64,000 nt of DNA from Rosettibacter sp037481715 (GTDB lineage: Bacteria > Bacteroidota > Ignavibacteria > Ignavibacteriales > Melioribacteraceae), in the NCBI GenBank assembly GCA_037481715.1, contig JBBFLD010000002.1, positions 261,112 through 325,111 of the forward strand, given 5' to 3'. The first letter of the stretch is position 1, and each line of letters opens with the position of its first letter. Of the stretch, positions 26,095 to 35,285 are shown piece by piece. Below the pieces are notes generated by a model. It was not told the origin of the DNA. It worked only from the letters and a program-made list of their open reading frames with translations, and made no database searches. A program made the translations under genes and the position numbers.

Positions 26095-27405
26095 TCAAGA
26101 AGCAGATTCTAATTCTAAATTTTCGAGTATAATTTCTTTTTCTTTCTTTGTTTGATTAAATCTCAACATAAATAACAATCCGATAACGAATACGGTTATG
26201 CCGATGAAAATAAATGCATCTTTATAACTAAGTGAAGCTGATTTAAATAAAAACCCAGCAAGAACTGCCCCAATATTCCCGCCTGCTGCTACTATACCAC
26301 TAACACTTCCAATTGCTTCTTTATTTATAAAAGGAACAATAGCAAAATTAGCTCCGTTTGCCATCTTCAGAAATAATGCAAATACGAGCATGGAAATAAC
26401 AGCAATGGTAAGGTTGTTAGTATTAGCAAATAGAATTATGCCCAGTCCTTCAAGTACTAATGTTATCCCTAAAAAAATTCCTTTTCCTTTTATACCATAC
26501 TTACCCCCAATTTTATCTGCATAAATTCCACCTAAAGCGCGAGCAAATAAGTTCATTATTCCAAAAATACTTGCAAGAGCTCCAGCAAGAACAATATCTG
26601 CTTTGAAGTAATCCACAAAGTATATTGCTGCAACATTATCAAAAGTTATTTCCATACCAAAACTTGCAGCATATGCCATTGCAAGAAGCCAGGTTCTGTA
26701 ATCTTTAATTGCTTTATTGAATTTACCTTTGCTACTTCTTTTATATAATTCTTTATTTATTTCTCTATAATTTCCATATGGCGTATCTTTGGTGTAATTA
26801 TAGTAGACAAAAGCTAAAACCAATAATATTATTCCTGGAATAATCATAGCTAAACGCCAAGCTACAAATTTTGTAAAACCTATTGATACAATAGCACTAA
26901 ATATTAAAGGCATAACAAGATTGGTAACTCCGCCCCCTAAATTGCCCCAGCCTGCAGCAATTGCATTAGCAGTGCCAACAATTTTTGAATCAAACATTAC
27001 AGAAGTATGAAATTGTGTTATAACAAAAGATGCCCCGATAATTCCAATAAAGAATCTAAATATTAACAATGATAAATAGTCATTGCTTACGCCAATGAAT
27101 ATTATTGGGATAGCACCTAAAATCAATAAAATTGTGTATGTTAACCTTGGACCTAAAGAATCGCATAATCTTCCAAATACAATTCGAGCAAAAATTGTTG
27201 CAAATACGGAAGCAATAACAAGATTGCCAATTTCGTCTTTGCTTAATGCTAAATCTTCTCTTACAATTGGCATAAGAGGAGCAATCCCAAACCAACCAAA
27301 AAAACAAAAGAAAAATGTTAGCCATGTAATATGAAATGTTCTCATTTGAATGCTTGAAAAACTAAAAAGATTTAATTTATCGAGTGGTTTATTTTTATTT
27401 TCCAT
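26095..27405 (-). CDS. narK: Nitrate/nitrite transporter, MFS
   Basis: A 436-residue, 12-helix major facilitator protein of the NarK/NasA group. Family segments include TWLTFFFCFFGWFGIAPLMP near the start and the glycine-rich nitrate signatures AAGWGNLGGGVTNL and VAAGGNIGAVLAGF. It imports nitrate across the inner membrane. It is the first gene of the nitrate operon. GAGGT about nine bases ahead of the ATG is the ribosome-binding site, and the long structured leader lies 72 bases upstream. Confidence 0.92.
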   Translation of the reverse strand: MENKNKPLDKLNLFSFSSIQMRTFHITWLTFFFCFFGWFGIAPLMPIVREDLALSKDEIGNLVIASVFATIFARIVFGRLCDSLGPRLTYTILLILGAIPIIFIGVSNDYLSLLIFRFFIGIIGASFVITQFHTSVMFDSKIVGTANAIAAGWGNLGGGVTNLVMPLIFSAIVSIGFTKFVAWRLAMIIPGIILLVLAFVYYNYTKDTPYGNYREINKELYKRSSKGKFNKAIKDYRTWLLAMAYAASFGMEITFDNVAAIYFVDYFKADIVLAGALASIFGIMNLFARALGGIYADKIGGKYGIKGKGIFLGITLVLEGLGIILFANTNNLTIAVISMLVFALFLKMANGANFAIVPFINKEAIGSVSGIVAAGGNIGAVLAGFLFKSASLSYKDAFIFIGITVFVIGLLFMLRFNQTKKEKEIILENLELESAS

Positions 27406-27476
27406 TTTGGTTACCTCATCATTTTGTTGAAGCTCTCACCCTTTTTAATTATTGTTTCTTTTTTATTATATTTGAG

Positions 27477-27622
27477 TGAGCAGGTAAGTAAAACAGAAGC
27501 TAAAAAGAAAGGCTAATCCAGAATGGATTAGACCTTTAACAAAAAAGCTTCTGAACTATTTCACTATGAAGGAACCGCCAAGTTCATTATCAATAGTGAA
27601 ATAAGGTTATCTTACCTGCTCA
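27477..27622 (-). ncRNA. Three-way-junction leader RNA of the nitrate operon (class unknown)
   Basis: Minus-strand sequence folds into three long perfect stems. P1: TGAGCAGGTAAG (27622-27611) with CTTACCTGCTCA (27488-27477), 12 bp. P2: ATTTCACTAT (27602-27593) with ATAGTGAAAT (27567-27558), 10 bp, enclosing GAAC-TTGGCG-GTTC. P3: CAGAAGCT (27553-27546) with AGCTTCTG (27501-27494), continuing as AAAGG/CCTTT and CTAATCC/GGATTAG. It ends 72 bases before narK. A copy of AGCTTC at 27434-27429 could compete for the P3 5' strand. I do not recognise a known riboswitch class. Confidence 0.7.
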
Positions 27623-27993
27623 TTTTATTTTTAAATAAAATCTCAATACAATATTACCCACACCTTATTTTATTAGTTAATTATTCTAATTATTCTTAAT
27701 AATATAGGCATCTGTTAATATTCACCTACTAAAATAAGGTTTTAAAGATATTTTGTCAAGATTTTTTTAATAAATTCATACTCTATAAAACTTATTTGCT
27801 AATTATCAATTAGTTATCTTCATTCTTATAGGGGCTTTTAATAAATTTAATAATGAATAGATTTCTGAGCTTAAAAAATATTTTTAAAATCTGGTTTAAT
27901 TTTTTTAATTAAGACAACTACGAATTGTTTTATATTAAACTAAATAAAATGTATTATTTGTAATTGATTGTTTAAAATTAACAGAGGAAAGTA
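27623..27993. promoter_or_regulatory. Divergent control region between narK and the receptor-like gene
   Basis: This AT-rich region separates two divergent transcripts. It holds an 11-bp perfect inverted repeat, ACCTTATTTTA (27662-27672) and TAAAATAAGGT (27730-27740), with 57 bases between the arms. I cannot name a regulator or a clear promoter. Confidence 0.4.
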
Positions 27994-28872
27994 ATGAGAG
28001 AAGTCTTTTGTGAAATATTACAAAGAAAATTATTCTTACCTGAAAAATGTGAAAGAATAGTAAGTTTTTCTCCGGCGATAACAGAAGCATTGTTTAAAAT
28101 CGGCTTAGAAGATAAAATAAAAGCTGTAAGTACTTATTGTGTAAGACCAAAAGAAGCAAGAAAAAAAATAATAATAGGTTCATACTCAACATTTAAGAAA
28201 GAAAAACTTGATGAAATTAAACCAGATTTAATTTTTACAACTACAGGTTATCAACTTGATTTAGCAAACAAACTTTTAGAAAATTATCCTGTATATGCTA
28301 TTCGTTTACCAGCAACAATATCAGATCTTATAGCCACATGCTGCGAAGCTGGACTTGTTGCAGGTTATTTTGAAGAAGCAAGAAGACTACAGAAATATCT
28401 TTTAACAAAACTAAATGAAATAATAAATATCAAAAGTTCTTCTAAAGTAATAACAGAAGAAGGTAAAATATCTCAGCAAAATAATCCGACTGTATATTTA
28501 GAAATAGATCTTGGCGGACCAGTTACATTCGGAGCTTACAGCTATATAACAGATGCTCTTAATTTTATTGGATTTAAAAATATTTTTGATAAGTACTGCA
28601 ATGAATGGTTAAAACCAGATGATAAATATGTTAAGGATATAAGTCCAGATATAATTATTTATGAACCTAAAATGTTTTCGAAAAAAAGAAATCAGAAAGA
28701 TATAATCGATGCTTTAACAAAAAGGTTTGGAGAAATAAAAGCAATAAAGTACAATAATATTTTTATAACACCTGGGATTTATGACTTTTTAGCACATCAC
28801 GGTCCCTCATTTATTAACGAAGTCATACCATGGCTTGTTTCAATCAAAACGAAATATACTTTTTCTATTTAA
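27994..28872 (+). CDS. Cobalamin/metal-receptor-like (BtuF/TroA fold) protein without signal peptide
   Basis: A 292-residue protein of the helical-backbone metal receptor superfamily (BtuF, COG0614). The N-terminal half has CERIVSFSPAITEALFKIGLEDKIKAV and KPDLIFTT; the C-terminal half has VYLEIDLGGPVTFGAYSYITDALNFIGF. BtuF proteins are normally periplasmic or lipid-anchored, but this one begins MREVFCEILQRKLFLPEKC with no hydrophobic leader, so it should be cytoplasmic. No permease or ATPase gene is adjacent. It is divergent from the nitrate operon. SD GAGGAAAG lies just upstream of the ATG. Function unknown; corrinoid or tetrapyrrole binding is possible. Confidence 0.7.
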   Translation: MREVFCEILQRKLFLPEKCERIVSFSPAITEALFKIGLEDKIKAVSTYCVRPKEARKKIIIGSYSTFKKEKLDEIKPDLIFTTTGYQLDLANKLLENYPVYAIRLPATISDLIATCCEAGLVAGYFEEARRLQKYLLTKLNEIINIKSSSKVITEEGKISQQNNPTVYLEIDLGGPVTFGAYSYITDALNFIGFKNIFDKYCNEWLKPDDKYVKDISPDIIIYEPKMFSKKRNQKDIIDALTKRFGEIKAIKYNNIFITPGIYDFLAHHGPSFINEVIPWLVSIKTKYTFSI

Positions 28873-28887
28873 TAAAACGATAATCAT

Positions 28888-29574
28888 TTAGAGATTTTGG
28901 GAATGAACAATATCTACAAAAAGATTTATTATGCTTGATGCTAATCGATTATCTTTTATGTTTATAGATAATTCTTTGTTACTATACTCTTTCATAATAT
29001 TCTCATCAAACTCGGGATGAAATTGAACTCCCCATGCACATTTACCGATTCTAAATGAATAAATATTTTGCTCTTCATCATAAGCTAATATTTTTGCTTC
29101 TTCTGGCAAATCAAAAACAATTTGGGAATGAGATATATGAGCAAAAAATTTTACGGGCATTTTTGAAAATAATGAATCATTAATTGCTTCATTGGTTAAG
29201 TTGATCATTATTGTCCCAAATTTTTCACCTTGGGGATTAAAATCAACATAACCACCTATTGCTTTTGCAAGTAATTGATGTCCATAACAAATACCAAGAT
29301 ATGGTATTTCATTTTCTAAAAGTTTTGGGATCCACTTTTCAACCCTCACACTCCATGGATGATTATCAGTAACCATTTCATGAGCCCCAGTTACAATAAC
29401 ACCCTTACAAAATTTTATATCTGGTAATTCTTCTTTCCTAACATCAATAATTTCTATTTGAGTATCATCATTATCAATTTTCTTAATTATCCAATCATCA
29501 AAATCACCATACTTCTCTTTAATATGTTGATAAGTGGACCCCATCTTTAATATGTATAACTTTTTCTCGTTCAT
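28888..29574 (-). CDS. Class I glutamine amidotransferase (GMP synthase-like)
   Basis: A 228-residue stand-alone amidotransferase. The nucleophile is Cys96 in YLGICYGHQLLAKAIGG, and the His-Glu pair is in WGVQFHPEFDE. Such proteins release ammonia from glutamine or from gamma-glutamyl compounds; the acceptor is unknown. It follows glnK by nine bases, in a nitrogen-related block with amtB, suggesting a role in glutamine or gamma-glutamyl-amine turnover. Confidence 0.8.
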   Translation of the reverse strand: MNEKKLYILKMGSTYQHIKEKYGDFDDWIIKKIDNDDTQIEIIDVRKEELPDIKFCKGVIVTGAHEMVTDNHPWSVRVEKWIPKLLENEIPYLGICYGHQLLAKAIGGYVDFNPQGEKFGTIMINLTNEAINDSLFSKMPVKFFAHISHSQIVFDLPEEAKILAYDEEQNIYSFRIGKCAWGVQFHPEFDENIMKEYSNKELSINIKDNRLASSIINLFVDIVHSQNL

Positions 29575-29583
29575 ATTAAAATG

Positions 29584-29922
29584 TCAAAGTGCGCTTTCCC
29601 CTGATTCTCCTGTTCTTATTCTGATAGCATCTTTAACATCATAAATAAAAATTTTACCATCTCCTACCTGCCCTGTTTTACCTACATCAATAATAATCTG
29701 AATAGCCTTTTCAAGTCTGTCATCAGAGCATATTAATTCTATTTTTACTTTTGGAACAAAATTGATATTGTATTCAGTTCCTCGGTAGACTTCTTTATGA
29801 CCTTTTTGCCTACCATAACCTCGAACCTCGGATACGGTTAATCCCATAAATCCGGCTTCGCTTAGAGCTTCTTGAACCTCATCTAATTTATGAGGTCTAA
29901 TTATTGCTTCTATTTTTTTCAT
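29584..29922 (-). CDS. glnK: Nitrogen regulatory protein P-II
   Basis: A 112-residue PII protein. The T-loop carries Tyr51 (YRGTEYNINFVPK), the usual uridylylation site, and the C-terminal signature VGDGKIFIYDVKDAIRIRTGE is intact. PII senses 2-oxoglutarate, ATP and ADP and blocks AmtB when nitrogen is plentiful. Linkage to amtB, with one porin-like gene between, supports the GlnK name over GlnB. Confidence 0.92.
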   Translation of the reverse strand: MKKIEAIIRPHKLDEVQEALSEAGFMGLTVSEVRGYGRQKGHKEVYRGTEYNINFVPKVKIELICSDDRLEKAIQIIIDVGKTGQVGDGKIFIYDVKDAIRIRTGESGESAL

Positions 29923-29952
29923 AATAACCTCTTTAAAATATTTTTGTTGTTA

Positions 29953-30999
29953 TCAAAAACTAAAAGATAAACCTAAAGAAATTGTATTAGAGATTTTTGA
30001 AACGCCATTTTCTTCAATAAATATTTCTTGATTAGCATTATCTAATCTATATTCAACTCTTAAAGTTAATGCGTCCAGTTTGAATGTTGGTACAACTGTA
30101 AAATTAAAAGTTTTCAGGTCAGTTATTCCAGTTCTTGCACCTTGTTCATCTGAGAAATATTCAGCTCGTAATCCAACATCAAAACCTTCACTTAATTTAA
30201 TTACAGGTTGAATTCCAAAACCCATCCACTTTGTATCTTCATTATTAATTTTTTCCAATCCATAATTAAATTGGAAATTAACAGCAATATTTGGGATTAA
30301 ATTAGTAACACCAGTCAAATCAAATGAATTTCTAGCATCACTCGAGTTGAGTTGTTCAACTCCATATGAGTATGAAATTCCAAATGATAGCGGTTCCCCT
30401 AAATTAATTCCTAAACGAGCTATTATTGTTTTATCCAAGTTATTATCTACAAGTAAATCCCAACCATTAATAACTCCTAATTTAAAATCTAATTGTGGAG
30501 ATGGAATAAAATTTATATATCCACCCACATGTGTAAAAGGTTCAGCTAAACCAAAAAGATATCCACGAGAAATTGTTGGATTATATGGTCCTTCAATTAC
30601 TTCAATTCCTTCAAATGTTACAAATTTACCAACTGTAAATTTCCATTGGTCATTAAATGAATAAGTTAAATAGGCTTCTTGAAGATCGACGGCAACAGGT
30701 CCAGCCCCAAGCGCCGATTGATGTAAAACTCCATGAACAGCGGCATCAGTCCCAAAGTCTATTTGTGCATTATAACTTAATTTGTCTGAAGCATTGCCAG
30801 ATAATTCTAAATGCAGATTATTGAGAGCTATTTGATTTGCCCTCGAATCATAAGAACGCAGCATATTTGTTTTTCCATTAGCAAAATTGTAATTATATGT
30901 AGTTTCAAAATAACCTGACAAAGAAGGTCCACTATTTTGTGCATTGCTGACAGAATAAAAAAACAGCAATATAATGACTAATGTATAATAATTTTTCAT
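29953..30999 (-). CDS. Outer-membrane porin-like protein of the Amt-GlnK locus
   Basis: A 348-residue protein with a clear signal peptide (MKNYYTLVIILLFFYSVSNAQ). The remainder consists of alternating polar and hydrophobic beta strands ending in ISLGLSFSF, the aromatic C-terminus of outer-membrane barrels. It resembles the BBP2-like porins found in Bacteroidota-type genomes. Placed between amtB and glnK, it may let ammonium or small amines through the outer membrane; this is inferred from position. Confidence 0.7.
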   Translation of the reverse strand: MKNYYTLVIILLFFYSVSNAQNSGPSLSGYFETTYNYNFANGKTNMLRSYDSRANQIALNNLHLELSGNASDKLSYNAQIDFGTDAAVHGVLHQSALGAGPVAVDLQEAYLTYSFNDQWKFTVGKFVTFEGIEVIEGPYNPTISRGYLFGLAEPFTHVGGYINFIPSPQLDFKLGVINGWDLLVDNNLDKTIIARLGINLGEPLSFGISYSYGVEQLNSSDARNSFDLTGVTNLIPNIAVNFQFNYGLEKINNEDTKWMGFGIQPVIKLSEGFDVGLRAEYFSDEQGARTGITDLKTFNFTVVPTFKLDALTLRVEYRLDNANQEIFIEENGVSKISNTISLGLSFSF

Positions 31000-31016
31000 T
31001 TTAATTTCTCCTGATT

Positions 31017-32309
31017 TTACTTTGCTACTTTTTCAAATTCTGGATATGCTTCCATTCCATGCTCACCAATGTCCAAGCCCTCAATTTCTTCATTAACACT
31101 TACTCTTAATCCAATTAATTTCTTAAGTATTATCCAAATTATAAATGATGCAACAAAAGTAAATGCGCCAACGGAAACAACTCCAATTAATTGATTAAAA
31201 AATAATTTCAGACCACCGCCAAAAAATAAACCATTGCCTGTTGTACCTGGCATTAAGTGGTCTTCTGCAAAAAGTCCAACTGCCAAAGTACCAAATACAC
31301 CATTTACAAGATGAACTGCTAAAGCTCCTACAGGGTCGTCAATTTTCATTTTATCAAAAAATATAACAGCATAAACAACAAGAATTCCTGCAATTGCTCC
31401 AATAATTAAGGAACTCCAAACATTTACATATGCACAGCCAGCTGTAATTGCAACCAAACCAGCGAGGCAGCCATTAATTGTCATACTTAAATCTGGTTTA
31501 CCAAGAACAATCCATGCAATTATTGTTGAACTTAAAATACCTGCAATAGCAGCACTATTTGTTGTAATGACAATTCTCGAAATGCTATTTATGTCTGCAG
31601 CCATTGTGCTGCCGGGATTAAATCCAAACCATCCAAGCCACAAAACAAAAACACCAATAGTTGCCGATGTCATATTGTGACCTGGTATAGGATAGATTTT
31701 ATTATCACGATATTTATTTAATCTTGGACCTAAAATAATAGCACCGGTTAAAGCAGCCCATCCACCAACGGAATGAACAACAGTTGAACCAGCAAAATCC
31801 CAGAAACCTAATTTAGCAAGCCATCCGCCTCCCCATATCCAATGGCCTGTAATTGGATAAAGAAAAGCAACTAGAAAAAATGAAAATATTATGAAGTCAA
31901 TATATTTTATTCTTTCTGCTACTGCTCCTGAAACAATTGTTGCTGCTGTTCCAGCAAAGACTAACTGGAAGAAGAATTTTGCAAGTAAAGGGACCGATGT
32001 CCAGCTTATTGCAGAATATACACCTTGATATGCATCGCCTGTGGCTGGACTATTATCAGCTCCACTTAAACCAATTAATCCTTTTAATCCAATAAAATCA
32101 TTTCCATCACCAAACATCAAGCCCCAGCCAATTAACCAGAATGCTAAAGATGAAATCGCAAATACTATAAAATTCTTTGAAAGTATATTTACAGTATTTT
32201 TACTTTGTGTGAACCCTGATTCAACAAGTGCAAATCCAAGGTTCATAAAGAACACAAGACATGCTGTGACAAGCACCCAGATTGTGTCAAGCATTATTTT
32301 ATATTCCAT
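31017..32309 (-). CDS. amtB: Ammonium transporter
   Basis: A 430-residue Amt/MEP channel with eleven predicted membrane helices. The pore twin histidines are visible in GSTVVHSVGGWAALTGA and ALAVHLVNGVFGTLAVG. The N-terminus (TIWVLVTACLVFFMNLGFALVESG) and C-terminal tail (LDIGEHGMEAYPEFE, the GlnK contact) are typical. It conducts ammonium across the inner membrane under GlnK control. The porin follows after 17 bases. Confidence 0.95.
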   Translation of the reverse strand: MEYKIMLDTIWVLVTACLVFFMNLGFALVESGFTQSKNTVNILSKNFIVFAISSLAFWLIGWGLMFGDGNDFIGLKGLIGLSGADNSPATGDAYQGVYSAISWTSVPLLAKFFFQLVFAGTAATIVSGAVAERIKYIDFIIFSFFLVAFLYPITGHWIWGGGWLAKLGFWDFAGSTVVHSVGGWAALTGAIILGPRLNKYRDNKIYPIPGHNMTSATIGVFVLWLGWFGFNPGSTMAADINSISRIVITTNSAAIAGILSSTIIAWIVLGKPDLSMTINGCLAGLVAITAGCAYVNVWSSLIIGAIAGILVVYAVIFFDKMKIDDPVGALAVHLVNGVFGTLAVGLFAEDHLMPGTTGNGLFFGGGLKLFFNQLIGVVSVGAFTFVASFIIWIILKKLIGLRVSVNEEIEGLDIGEHGMEAYPEFEKVAK

Positions 32310-32674
32310 AAAATATTTCCTCCTTGTTTATTTTTTTGGTAAGATGAAATAATTATTTGCATTCAATTAATCCAAAATAATATTGTATGAAGCCTGTATA
32401 AAACCAGTCAATTTTTACTGCAAGAAAGTTGAAAACACTTATCAAACACAAACAAGTTATTTTACACATAAAGTTAACCCTACGATTATTTAACATAGTC
32501 TTCTTAATAAGTAAGGATAATTTATTGTGATGCCTTAATAATTAATATAATTCTTACATTTAAAAATAATAAATAATATTTAAATGTCAATATGCCTTAG
32601 TTATATTTTTTTGTAAAGCAAGATTATTTAAGATATATGTAGGAATATTAAAGAAAGGATGGATACTTGCGTTT
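32310..32674. other. amtB leader and intergenic region
   Basis: A 365-base spacer ahead of amtB, very AT-rich. I see no gene, no convincing sigma-54 site (one GG...GC pair has the wrong spacing) and no strong terminator. Confidence 0.5.
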
Positions 32675-35218
32675 TTATCTTCTGCCTGAGAATAATCCGC
32701 GTGATTTGGTAATTTTAATATCCTGCAGTTCTGGAGCTTTCATTCTTAATTCAAATCTGAAACCGCGATAATATCCGAGTGGATTCCAGATAAAATTCAT
32801 CTCCCAGCAATGAAGGTCTCTATATATTGTAATTTGAGGAGTTGTAATTTGTTTTAATTCAAAATCGTAATTTCCTCTTATTGTAAACTTCCAATTTTTT
32901 GTCAAACTGAAACTAAGATTAATTCCAACATTTGAATACTTTGAACTTGTGCTTGGATCAATTTTGCTTATGTTAAAATTGTAACTCAAACTTAAACTCC
33001 ATGGAATGCTGTAAGAAGATTCTAAAGATTCACTTCCTTCTTTTTCTTCTTTCTTTTGAACATTTTTTTTCTTATCACTGAATTGCTCACTTGTTAAATT
33101 TGATGTGACAGAAAAATTGAAATACGTTAATCGAAATAATCCCTTCCCAGCCGAGATTAAATATTTATTCACTTTTGTTTTATTTTCATAATCATAAAAA
33201 GTATAACTCGATGAACCATAAAAACTCAATAAATTTCCTACCTGAGTGCGATATATAAGATTCAAATCTGAAAGCTTAAATTCCGATTGAGCAAAATTAT
33301 ATCCAAGCGATGCGGATAAATTTAGTAATTGAATTTTGTTGCTCTCTGAACTTTTTGATGTATCACTTTTACTTTTTGTAGTTTTGATTTCAAATACATT
33401 TCCAAGAGAAAAATTTAATGATTGTTGTTCCCCGGCATCTGCTCCTCTAAAAATTTCGCTGCTGTATTTATCATATTTTATTTTTTCTCCTTTTGAATTA
33501 GTGTAGTAATCATAGTAACCCCAGAAGTCTTCTGAAAAATCTGGTTTATAGACATAAGAAATTGAAGGCGTTAATGTATGTCTGAATGCTTCTATTCCAA
33601 AAATATTTGGTTGAAATATTCCGTATAACTTTGTATTTGCAGTTACACTTAAATCAAAAGTTCTGACAAAATTAATTTCGTTCAAATCTTTTGTTATAAC
33701 AGAATCCTCTTCTGTCACTTCACCCGTAATTGAATTTATTTTTTTAACAACTATATTCTCTTTTTTAATTCTCTTATTATACCATTTTTCTGTGTAATTA
33801 ATTCTTGGAGCTACACTGAAATAACCAATTTTTGGAGAAGCATTAATCGATAAATTATGTTGTATCCCCCCACGTATTGTTAAATTGCCCCCAACTTTAT
33901 TTCTGTTGTTTGAAAATTGTCCTGTGTAAGTATATCCAATTTGTTCATACCATTTTTGTTTACCTAATAATTGAGAGCTTTCTTTTCTGAATGGATATGA
34001 AATATTTTTAGAAAAAGTAATGTTAGGTAAATTTTCATAAATATCGCCGCTGATTAAATTTTGAGTGCGGCTGTAATTAATAAATAAATTATCTCCTGAT
34101 TCTTCCCATCTTTTTGTAAATGTAGCATTTGAAATTATATTTTGTGAAAGAATATCATAGTAATCTATGCTATTATTTTTTAAATAACTTGAAGAATAAA
34201 ATTGAAGATTAACATTTAATTGAGTTGTTGGATTAATTTGTTGATTATGATACCAGGATAAATTCCAGTCATCAACATTTTGCTTATAAGCTGCAGGGTC
34301 ATTCGGTTCACCAATTTTAATTTTAGAATAGCCAGCATTAAATGAACCATTAAAATCATATCTCTTAGCATATCTTAAACGAGAACGCAATCCATATCCA
34401 CCTTTTGAATAATAATCTCCTGTAAAAGCAGCATCAAAATAATCACTAATTGCCCAGAAATATCCAAAGTTGTAAAAGTATTGACCGCGTCTTTCATCTC
34501 TGCCATAACTCGGCACAATTATACCACTTCTTCTTCCCCCTTCACTTGGAAAGACTGCAAATGGGATAGGTATTGGGAATGGAACACCACTAACATACAT
34601 AAATATCCATCGAGCAAATACTTTATCTTTTTGAATTACTTTCATTTCACTTGCAGTAAAGTAAGTATGAGGTGTATCTTTTTCGCAGGTAGTAAACATT
34701 CCATGCTGAATGAAATAAATATTTTTATCTACTTTTTTTACTTTTTCTCCTTCATACCTTGAGCCTTGCATTTCATTTTTTGCAAGTGATATAAATCCGC
34801 GTTGAGTTTTAAAATTATATTTTATTTGATTTCCTTCATAAACTTCTGTCCCTTCTTTCAAAACAGGAGTTTGCTTGATTTTTACTTTTGCAGTATCAGT
34901 TGTATCTGGTAATCCAAAAGCTTCGAGTTCATTTGTGTTGTAGTCAATATTAATTTTGCCACTTTTTAATTCTGTATTCTTGTATTTTAATTCACCATTA
35001 CCATAAATAAACATTTTTTTGTTGCTAACATCAAAAATTATTGAATCTGACGAAGCTGCATATACTACATCATCAACATCAAATTTTTTTCTTGATTTTG
35101 AAGTATCAATTTTTGAAGTATCTTCTGATGCTTTGATGGAATCCGTTTTGAAAAAAATAAATTCATGCGCCGATAATGAAACATTTATTAACAACAATAT
35201 GAGAATTAATTTCTTCAT
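32675..35218 (-). CDS. lptD: LPS-assembly outer-membrane protein LptD-like
   Basis: An 847-residue exported protein. A signal peptide (MKKLILILLLINVSLSA) is followed by an OstA/LptA-like beta-jellyroll region (about 45-190, with repeats such as YGNGELKYKNTELKSGKINIDYNTNELEA). A large barrel follows, with IFMYVSGVPFPIPIPFAVFPSEGGRRSGIIVPSYG, a strong LptD landmark. LptD inserts lipopolysaccharide into the outer leaflet. Length fits Bacteroidota-type LptD. It stands next to a sugar-type oxidoreductase and the T9SS Plug gene. Confidence 0.85.
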   Translation of the reverse strand: MKKLILILLLINVSLSAHEFIFFKTDSIKASEDTSKIDTSKSRKKFDVDDVVYAASSDSIIFDVSNKKMFIYGNGELKYKNTELKSGKINIDYNTNELEAFGLPDTTDTAKVKIKQTPVLKEGTEVYEGNQIKYNFKTQRGFISLAKNEMQGSRYEGEKVKKVDKNIYFIQHGMFTTCEKDTPHTYFTASEMKVIQKDKVFARWIFMYVSGVPFPIPIPFAVFPSEGGRRSGIIVPSYGRDERRGQYFYNFGYFWAISDYFDAAFTGDYYSKGGYGLRSRLRYAKRYDFNGSFNAGYSKIKIGEPNDPAAYKQNVDDWNLSWYHNQQINPTTQLNVNLQFYSSSYLKNNSIDYYDILSQNIISNATFTKRWEESGDNLFINYSRTQNLISGDIYENLPNITFSKNISYPFRKESSQLLGKQKWYEQIGYTYTGQFSNNRNKVGGNLTIRGGIQHNLSINASPKIGYFSVAPRINYTEKWYNKRIKKENIVVKKINSITGEVTEEDSVITKDLNEINFVRTFDLSVTANTKLYGIFQPNIFGIEAFRHTLTPSISYVYKPDFSEDFWGYYDYYTNSKGEKIKYDKYSSEIFRGADAGEQQSLNFSLGNVFEIKTTKSKSDTSKSSESNKIQLLNLSASLGYNFAQSEFKLSDLNLIYRTQVGNLLSFYGSSSYTFYDYENKTKVNKYLISAGKGLFRLTYFNFSVTSNLTSEQFSDKKKNVQKKEEKEGSESLESSYSIPWSLSLSYNFNISKIDPSTSSKYSNVGINLSFSLTKNWKFTIRGNYDFELKQITTPQITIYRDLHCWEMNFIWNPLGYYRGFRFELRMKAPELQDIKITKSRGLFSGRR

Positions 35219-35285
35219 AAAAATTTTTGAGAAATAAAAATGATTTTTTTGTTATAATGCAGCTTAATAATTTGAAACAAAAATT

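Noticed and set aside
27477..27622. MITE or insertion element
   Set aside because: Perfect 12-bp ends exist, but no target duplication is seen and the internal stems and sense position before narK fit a leader RNA better. Not fully excluded.
27477..27622. Molybdenum-cofactor riboswitch
   Set aside because: Context would fit, but I cannot match the sequence to the Moco RNA consensus from memory; left unassigned.
32310..32345. Sigma-54 promoter before amtB
   Set aside because: A GG...GC pair is present on the minus strand but with 11 rather than 10 bases between.
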